Shown here piece after piece: positions 62,001 to 64,000 of a stretch of DNA of 64,000 bases (position 1 is its first letter; the number at the start of each line of letters is the position of its first letter). The notes under the pieces were generated by a model. It saw nothing but the letters and a program-made list of their open reading frames with translations, did not search any database and was not told where the DNA came from. Position numbers and translations under genes: made by a program. Origin of the DNA: a virus; the IMG/VR virus record IMGVR_UViG_3300042398_001156, positions 1-64,000 of that record. One strand, written 5' to 3'.

Positions 62001-64000
62001 ATTTACGTTCAGGTGTAACATTTGTATCAGGCACATCTTCATTTTTTAAAACAATAGTATCTAATCTATTGTTTATATCTTCTACATATGTACCTGCGTT
62101 AATTAAATAACTGACAGAATTATAAATATCTCTTAAGATACTATTTTCAAATACATCTTTTTTTGGATTTGTTTCAAACGTTCCCGTAGCTTCTAAAGCT
62201 TTAACACGTTTAATGTTTTTACGTATTTCTTTATCTCTAAATCTATCAACAGCGTCACTCCAAGACCATTTAGCGCCTTCAAATTTTTGATTAATATAAA
62301 TAGATTTAATCATATTTAATAATGAAACAAAGACAAAAGCATTATCATTAGAACTAAATTTATTTATTAGTACTATCATTAAGTCATCAACAGTTTTGTA
62401 CACTTCAAATAATCTTACAATTTCTTCATAGTCAGTAAATCCTATTTCAGCAAAAAATTGTCTAATTTTATTAACGCGTGTTATTTCATCGTGTTCAATT
62501 TCTTTACCATAAGCATGTGTGTATCCTAATATAAATTTTTTAAAATATGACATAAAATCTTTACTATCATTTAGTAAAGGTATTTTCATTAAACTATATA
62601 ACTCGTAAGGACTTTCAAATTTATCTTCTGATTTTTTACTTCTAAAGCTAGCCATTACTTTATAAACATTATCATCAATAGGAAGATTTAAATCACCTGT
62701 AATAGTTCTAAATTTCTCAACTTCTATATTATAACTTTTTAGGTACTCTTCAAAAATTTCAACGGTAGTAACTTGATTTTTTCTTTCACGATAAAAAATT
62801 AAATTAATAAACATTTCAGTTATATTACGTATTTGTGGGTCTTGAATATTATCTAAGTATTCATTAACGCTTGCATATTTTACTTGAGGTATAGTGGTGT
62901 TTTGGTCTATTACAGCTACTTTATTAGTAGCACCAAACATCGTATCTTCTAATTTATCTATGATACTTTCGATTGTTTTATTAATATCTAAATTATTAAA
63001 AGATAATCCTGGAACAAGTGCAATTAACTGCACTATAATTTCAGACATACTTGTAACTATTTTTCCGCCTTCTGCGTTAGGGTCGTCTAATGTGTATGTT
63101 CTAAATTCTTCTTTAGGTTTTTTATACCAAGCTGCCACATCTTCTTTATTTTTTTTAATTAAATCAGCTAGTATTGAATTGATAGTATCTTTAGTATTGG
63201 GGTCTGCTGCTAAAGCTTTTTCATACAACATAAAAGCTTCACCACCTAAACGAACAGTAGGGGTTTTTCTTGCGTTTGTACTAATCTTTGTTAAGTAAGT
63301 ACTTATAGTTTGCTTCAATAACATTTCTTGTAAACGTAATACTTCATCCTTATTTATACTATCTAAGTTATTATTAAGTTTTAAATCAATAAACATCTTT
63401 CCAAAGTTATATAACTTTTCATAAGAAGAAGATATATTTTGAAATTCATCTTCAGGCAAAGCTTTAATACCCGCTACAAATTGTTCTAAAGTAATGCCTG
63501 GTTGACCTAGATACGTGGCAAATGATCCGGCTACGGATATTAATAGTCTTTTAATATCTAAAAAGTCTTCATCTTTTAATGTATTAAAAACTGTATCTTG
63601 ATCAATATTAAAAAACGATAAAGCGTTTATTAAATCTTCGTTTTTAAAATCTCCGTATTCAAAAATATTTTTATTATTCTTAATAACATAAAGTAAGTTA
63701 GACCAGTTTAAATTAATAGAAGTGCCTTTAATTCTTGCGTTACTTTCTTTAACTTTTTCTTTATAAAATTTACGTGTTTTTCTAACGCTTCTAGCTATTT
63801 GTGTTTCTAAAGTAACACCATCGGTTTGTTTAAGATTAAACATTTCTTTTAATCTTTGTATACCATAAAGTCTTTCTTCTACACGGTTAACAGTATTAAA
63901 CATTGTTAGATTTTCATTATACTTATTATTATCATTAATAAAGTTTGTATTAGCTTCTCTTAAAATTTTTATTCTAGCCGATATTTCTTGTGCTGTAATA
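47089..64000 (-). CDS. Giant virion RNA polymerase-like protein, N-terminus beyond window (at least 5636 aa)
   Basis: The frame stays open from 47089 to the right edge, 32 codons past the first ATG at 63903, which has no ribosome site, so the true start is outside the window. Numbering from that ATG, residues 1 to about 1900 are helical and coiled-coil-rich. D1927, E1929, D2089, H2252 and D2257 form a DEDDh exonuclease signature. YEDALII (3161) and GMWGFKG (3186) resemble the beta-subunit barrel. GADNDGD (3702-3706) fits the DxDGD catalytic motif of the beta-prime barrel. The C-terminal 900 residues are basic and helical, like other large ejected proteins. This matches the single-chain two-barrel RNA polymerases of crAss-like phages. 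It should be packaged and ejected to transcribe early genes. Confidence 0.85.
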   Translation of the reverse strand, partial: ITAQEISARIKILREANTNFINDNNKYNENLTMFNTVNRVEERLYGIQRLKEMFNLKQTDGVTLETQIARSVRKTRKFYKEKVKESNARIKGTSINLNWSNLLYVIKNNKNIFEYGDFKNEDLINALSFFNIDQDTVFNTLKDEDFLDIKRLLISVAGSFATYLGQPGITLEQFVAGIKALPEDEFQNISSSYEKLYNFGKMFIDLKLNNNLDSINKDEVLRLQEMLLKQTISTYLTKISTNARKTPTVRLGGEAFMLYEKALAADPNTKDTINSILADLIKKNKEDVAAWYKKPKEEFRTYTLDDPNAEGGKIVTSMSEIIVQLIALVPGLSFNNLDINKTIESIIDKLEDTMFGATNKVAVIDQNTTIPQVKYASVNEYLDNIQDPQIRNITEMFINLIFYRERKNQVTTVEIFEEYLKSYNIEVEKFRTITGDLNLPIDDNVYKVMASFRSKKSEDKFESPYELYSLMKIPLLNDSKDFMSYFKKFILGYTHAYGKEIEHDEITRVNKIRQFFAEIGFTDYEEIVRLFEVYKTVDDLMIVLINKFSSNDNAFVFVSLLNMIKSIYINQKFEGAKWSWSDAVDRFRDKEIRKNIKRVKALEATGTFETNPKKDVFENSILRDIYNSVSYLINAGTYVEDINNRLDTIVLKNEDVPDTNVTPERKYILTTPNNISKIILQQMRDTFKVIFIPNSNPNYNATVAKIIEQALGDISFHYTSEQYAKNIDEVPSRNIDYTALMQRYTNLLKLIKPEVEDINFVRFLEIAIAINNISQRKEFITIYKNDFKKYVDSINDPEQLKRINQQVEDIVNYFNSRRHLLDVTPEFVQAVMGYILINKFDNKTKAQAQTRLRYLEDQIKTISDAQQRYNISKLTSLANQIETAGSIRKAINIIFPKAVLEAMTPKERSEVTKRIQNINDLTKILSSQLNLDKGERLLWDTIEEGVAGDKDYDFKKLPTIVSWELITNTVNKLKEEAVTLTNRLDSLKSMFNFSNTDLAAINKKELELLTQINILESSQVILNNEITTIDKEAKDRKEKILIAVYENTPSLIKEYEEFNEKLLTKAQKENQDKINKFKNKKSVKFFELYDKIRDDLIEAKTWLSTKEYKAFAKIRNTYKKDTFENNVKSLIELGINIQTVEDYNNFIKNAEDKINTINTLQKTLINGVDPKDSKVSKKTWGTYRKGYESIIKNNENRIDNINKYFTDGDKIISDTEDGLSRKGRQLAIARYHVNKIQRAYYGSFKGAAKEIAAKEQKDLKDSLTLDKKSTDILLKSQSEYLNKAENYLAQAQDEYFNTFGLEDFDNYETVIDKAIQDVKNKKETFTFKKHDRANELSYRKFLWATYAQLKINYDLHKLGINKKDITKERYKTELNKLIYLKKFTLQGLLTLTKQLIATINKEDSNYLSSFKIKSSLNVLQVKEKLGKEEGLKEIESKITSYEKEIVLMFEKLEEASDLRESFYQQIKKDWVDSGREIPNTDKTQAEFDAFGKSHPLFDKFREALNKEEEEYSKIDWKKRNLLNDDILKFLIENPYVRNQLNTFITKIKNIVNSSTERLYVRGGDEPTGSWSTSLQIPITYVSSEKLYFVKQSDFKSDEKELEKRKKANRGVAQPSIQEGFEVVGTGSNVTTIEIPREVLLVLERLLELKSYPFDNMDINSFKQKEYILDELKKVEDAINKSTVVETTKDKYSKDQLKELKGEFEITINNLITNQKNYDLEQTIKALIELKSRITKNKVNIKNSNNVINVLKTEGNQDPTTVLKRVAKKVSAETNKEISDEYLASYILSNDTTLYKKEHDDLIAQRKELTDKIVALKKEKEALKDYSTEVPARIAKLNELLEKAESDKKGIQNRYDNLISARKEEKPYGNSNLDTYRNLNKINVEQTSVEVIEKIIKDAGQYYIGGYDKLVQLIKDTNTDGEKNIGLHNGITDGVITAFNYMAQMKKAGQNLPEEFIILDMETVTDSNGNKIPYQLTILKFKNVKGKLSFDVLNQFMTNQIFIEGKTEELVNGKVETKLSPELTRFYEQQRRMYVKEMEGFKAWVNADPTKTKKVWRNTDQDEYYNLLNKTIKDELDKRIDTTIKYVIGQRNDIEVTRLFINEVNAAPKNVPIIAHNGEDFDFPNYNQFIQRLASTLKVNLYYQLIRDNDPKAIRERMEYASVNDAVTRGDAARLIAANKKEITRINQKLKKGIPLNKADLTAIGKFDREIENILIQDVIKNVESRLSIVTNQGRKVSLFTGEKSQYNTIKSLVLDYINEKDPIKRLDIRNAIFKYFNEGWMLRHNIREDAKILAYTDELLKIMEEEFTAQIQQGVDSIAGDPKLTSVRQLITDAVKEELNIADDQVTDFNYNEANTSIDLQVQQVLRFIAFIETSGRKSHKEKLTELATDQAKTLKEYKEVEKTIEDLTKKVEDGVVKKETLFEILRKTSKKLQEITKNTTYRINKVLKEKLNEDKYGYSSTNITNYSLLKIELDNLQLELNNSVQALEKLMSIIEESPNGKIDIESTEVKKLLATFIDSTIISIKDAAEKNKILDAYNKRSQELTTMITLLNNGKVAASSTFDKKIEDIINQKTEEFKALAIVKLQELVETWNNIGPEVLGADFKKIPDLKIDDADLINILNKFFNILKLKENTNIIQDKRFANLVELFSKNKGVTKLLSLLKEKDNLVGKIDTLNMRTLVALAIKDELDYVNNNIDLLNRLKFDRKQTDLEVNTEAVTNKFVEVLSRVKKLDAIKKEMEFDHIYTILNGGKVNIENLAKEERLDSLENLANQKEGLEFIQQLNIPNVTRVYKDVHEGVDRKALVIKEDVALIRRPTENFFIVNLFDNFNGVVNSYKFSLKGGKVSFEFNYTYIEAGKTLEVKTIKLQGPKEDEDINDWLKRFFNYKDAKGQVKLGHTKLPQNIVYLEDGVDHSFESIKRVLSHYEKYRKLGLFELNDEGVRGGKVLTEKFLKDEVFDDAIPDTVLEVINMTQVLKNRFFRFLDVHNYARKKEKINNTKTIYQGLADRTLSRFVSNDPSKYLLLVPSTYSANMVIDWTSEGASKIGVLLDLEKSAEGSSGKSVPIYLPTNVDMPHTLNTNPARIILPYNKQYLEYTPYGLINNIYSFEDKLNRSVKFEELLELYFEQAIKDNPATGDLLTDLLERRAENGTLINTFTPNQLTEKQFEFYKRNIFHKIGMNLEIGFMDMPAAYEDALIIDRKVAKILGANEGWKIWLGMWGFKGAIRFEDGIREKFGVSIIANKSSVQQRGAGGAVLEQTMNSIRKYLVNSELQKRGKELLDNPNKTSAILNKAFIKKYGLTERALRILASKDKELKDLFVIKEGKIILDSGEDYYNILLDLFGEDSVNKVKIFSDLTYDVITEDITIERVTDKGDVVIDNFKGLDIQRGEIYVIADADHTAEKMSVNARLNSNPELAIFNRDIKGNVEGGVPVTPSFVAILGMKGVDFKVLLDQDFRKEISIYSEIQSYGIEKFLEAYAIKLSNGNYDIKKTVDNIKARSETPLIDNAQEYMMFFNMRLESNAKDKSWFDIKLKEINLASRNRAQEFLTSDSGAIYTYLYRKHPGVRQQLLANIDLSLGNLRTSRDSWETLSKKKDWLQLEKLDETTWLKLINAFNYTAKKQNFSGINVKDTGLNYEISLKNKEELEAFIIHLHKQGMTNDSINGVENILYTVNKNNTISFYKNKLGRKFGWVLTARWPIQDANSTPTLKIIGYHDHAAIEANPYMYKMMGADNDGDTIGMIALSQQQFIDGRFDRDDATKESYYDEGYFTWDPIKKERRYVEGYLEKIRKELIPDVKTNKRIQNIGYEYTSVGKSVFEKIRTTYKWSELYGSLYEGIQKDINNLVIPETLDWTETEQKEFLNVAIRKLFNLNTAPDFELKDYKDPAAVKKALEDKRYFNIAARSYLFQKIIDAKKYDLTQYVSRKDFNVVNGEVLEKHLSVKDKEYIIKTGVDEIIRNRKEKANAEIIKKVFFRKLYSVGRNETVTRFQGSKVGILIFGGVRKIQTSKSTLSIFPNINRDQTGNVWNSFKDPLRNIVSVDSLTLTFEKVLGTFRNTIYSTALKDQEAGLSFEDLKEKINKDANNFAKQMLPNFTDQVYNGWFKEVAYNPETKIYIDAVDAVKHKDYFKQDAEDVLVFLYKKLYAAALVVKELTSFAEVMSGPNKVDAVVRHFDTFYKNATSLNPHYLEFIKKYKGYQKNGIVVDKFDEVDEQYLYVFYFSRNEDAIREFKKAINPKAKKKTKEKLENVIQRHASNYLNQSIVDRGTIGTQSIEANNIIGIAKHGPIRMLVSEYLRAFKNRVLASANKVGIRDITLGVDDDHDNAIAIGMDKDTFEMEELLIEDKELKALKEKRIEIKSTQLQGSYRSEASALNAANLLINEYSKKEMFGDIYVPDSVYNQYLNIIVEVSKIFNQEKDLEKALDKTITINGQQDSVNNFLGRLVSLRIVGFRLFRIFNMAYGTFKEIEARYAVTSDSNAKLDMKEIRLLADSYFLYKTIIESLGYKQRIYIRELLPSKYQHAKDFFLGSKEVDVEYVTIGEEGQTSQRINTVKNSTSTRATKDNLHIIASKLSNPYGNDYNEALASISKASDLETESVSQFLKDENLDVLKDPITIEELIEQITDSFKEFKSLKNEKEKSYNNRSKESVNDQISRLVSNELAFYKIENLVREIRTAQISLKENNDELYINQSKLKQLAGKLVTSKKEQEDIILSIEQIEKLDLKDSLKYFKNRLKELLEKKREIQMGALSKSFARNFTSGIFLLHTPEGETIEMIKDGVPRYFGDTPTLTSTDINRFKNTNIMNMDKLIYPLISAASIFKKDIVLLDGNGNKTTKRVYDVKEFYEYLVSNRDFIRLVVQKDAYNTEGLAKKVGDLFVKDDPTWENKSRWDKFLGRRKHSKDIKFKSFQEIIDYVKELNAPIKKSYTFETPINKIIFKGKEYTSVDLNGIDLGSDISPTLKEINIKNWKELKGLLKLLEDKLAQGEVLNIGLVTIDNLMSSYETAYKPFKFTGPLSTWLGQLQYLEKLLMRFNYGFIMRNMLDTWLQLYSEIYKDFDIYGTLKNNKEIIRIMGLTFDVYNMYQDISEERILTLLEVKSSYDKLNKLLLNKTAITKEQVLDVIQNFLNIRYRINGYVEGAQSLKQDELKNRIKYRLENNALVYQKDLDSVLKFLLEDVVGVKSIEDLSKVSNDTTYQLKNKDGVLAILNRTSIRDSVNFLLDIRFAEYFTLYDNLKFGEDKGNIYRARIEKRLKKYTKYKDVDGNPIYNADYNDLKNILFEISAFMQTNAQIDTYRQESFAYLRDLVSQRVALDANDFSTRSFKEVYNEIEEQRTGTSNKTLFGKLLRITKAGYKFFYEDLNTDTENVGRIAGYLLDRQLRGYNFQESVNNSLKRFFNYGLRSPLEMQLLADIPYLSFPVRSIKNWIDRITDPRIVVLLSDVIDGVYGQYADEEGQYSEFELLEMQSGWIRVSKNFGLRIGLGLYDVQNILSDPSAALVGRQRPLLKGIAKFLETRDVMQSIRQLAIAGPITRVLNALPMRENLQQSKLKPFVSRQPYTPVTTIPLVYTVQNYEKYTPRRYRYGRNGRWAKYENIYRDWFNKFGRMRRPTTNPYRLVKNIQWRQYVRYRQSQAMILK

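Noticed and set aside
1-64000. CRISPR array or insertion sequence
   Set aside because: No regularly spaced repeats of suitable length and no transposase or terminal repeats with target duplication were seen.

Overview
The window is 64 kb of AT-rich DNA from a large, lytic-looking tailed phage with a podovirus-type virion (portal, adaptor, nozzle-like protein, fibres, no tail tube or tape measure). Nearly every gene has a strong AAAGGAGG-type ribosome binding site, and one virion protein begins with the LNLQxF motif common in phages of Gram-positive hosts, so a Firmicutes-type host is the best guess. The giant single-chain RNA polymerase-like protein recalls the virion RNA polymerases of crAss-like phages. 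No family assignment is made. No major capsid protein or endolysin was recognised, so the genome must extend beyond the window.

Region 1 (1-31540, all leftward) runs, in transcription order, from two genes of unknown role through an SF3 helicase, small accessory genes, MazG and VRR-NUC enzymes, a probable small terminase, the large terminase and portal, to a scaffold-like protein, an adaptor fused to InlB-like and LRR_5-like repeats, a 1383-residue nozzle-like protein, an ejection-type protein, small membrane proteins and two fibres. Seven sites with the sequence T(G/A)TGnTA(T/C)A(A/C)T lie at gene starts or in the control region and look like extended -10 promoters. Two TTCG-type or long-stem terminators split the block.

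Region 2 (31541-32455) is non-coding and divergent. It holds promoters, seven TATACTAC repeats, a 13-bp direct repeat, an AT-rich stretch next to C-tracts, hairpins and a candidate terminator. It is the best candidate for an origin and early control region.

Region 3 (32456-46844, all rightward) is the early and replication block. Many very small genes are followed by a MoxR-type ATPase paired with a metallopeptidase/VWA protein, a TOPRIM primase, a possible ssDNA-binding protein, a SNF2-like helicase, family A DNA polymerase, a PD-(D/E)XK nuclease and a Sak4-like RecA ATPase. Several intergenic leaders here can form hairpins or a pseudoknot.

Region 4 (46845-47088) separates the convergent blocks and contains an odd tRNA-like element with an encoded CCA inside a 15-bp inverted repeat, then two strong hairpins. 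Region 5 (47089-64000, leftward) is one open reading frame of at least 5636 codons that runs off the right edge. It carries beta-like and beta-prime-like polymerase motifs and a complete DEDDh exonuclease signature. The likely scheme is that this protein is packaged, ejected with the DNA and transcribes early genes, after which the replication block and then the leftward block are expressed.
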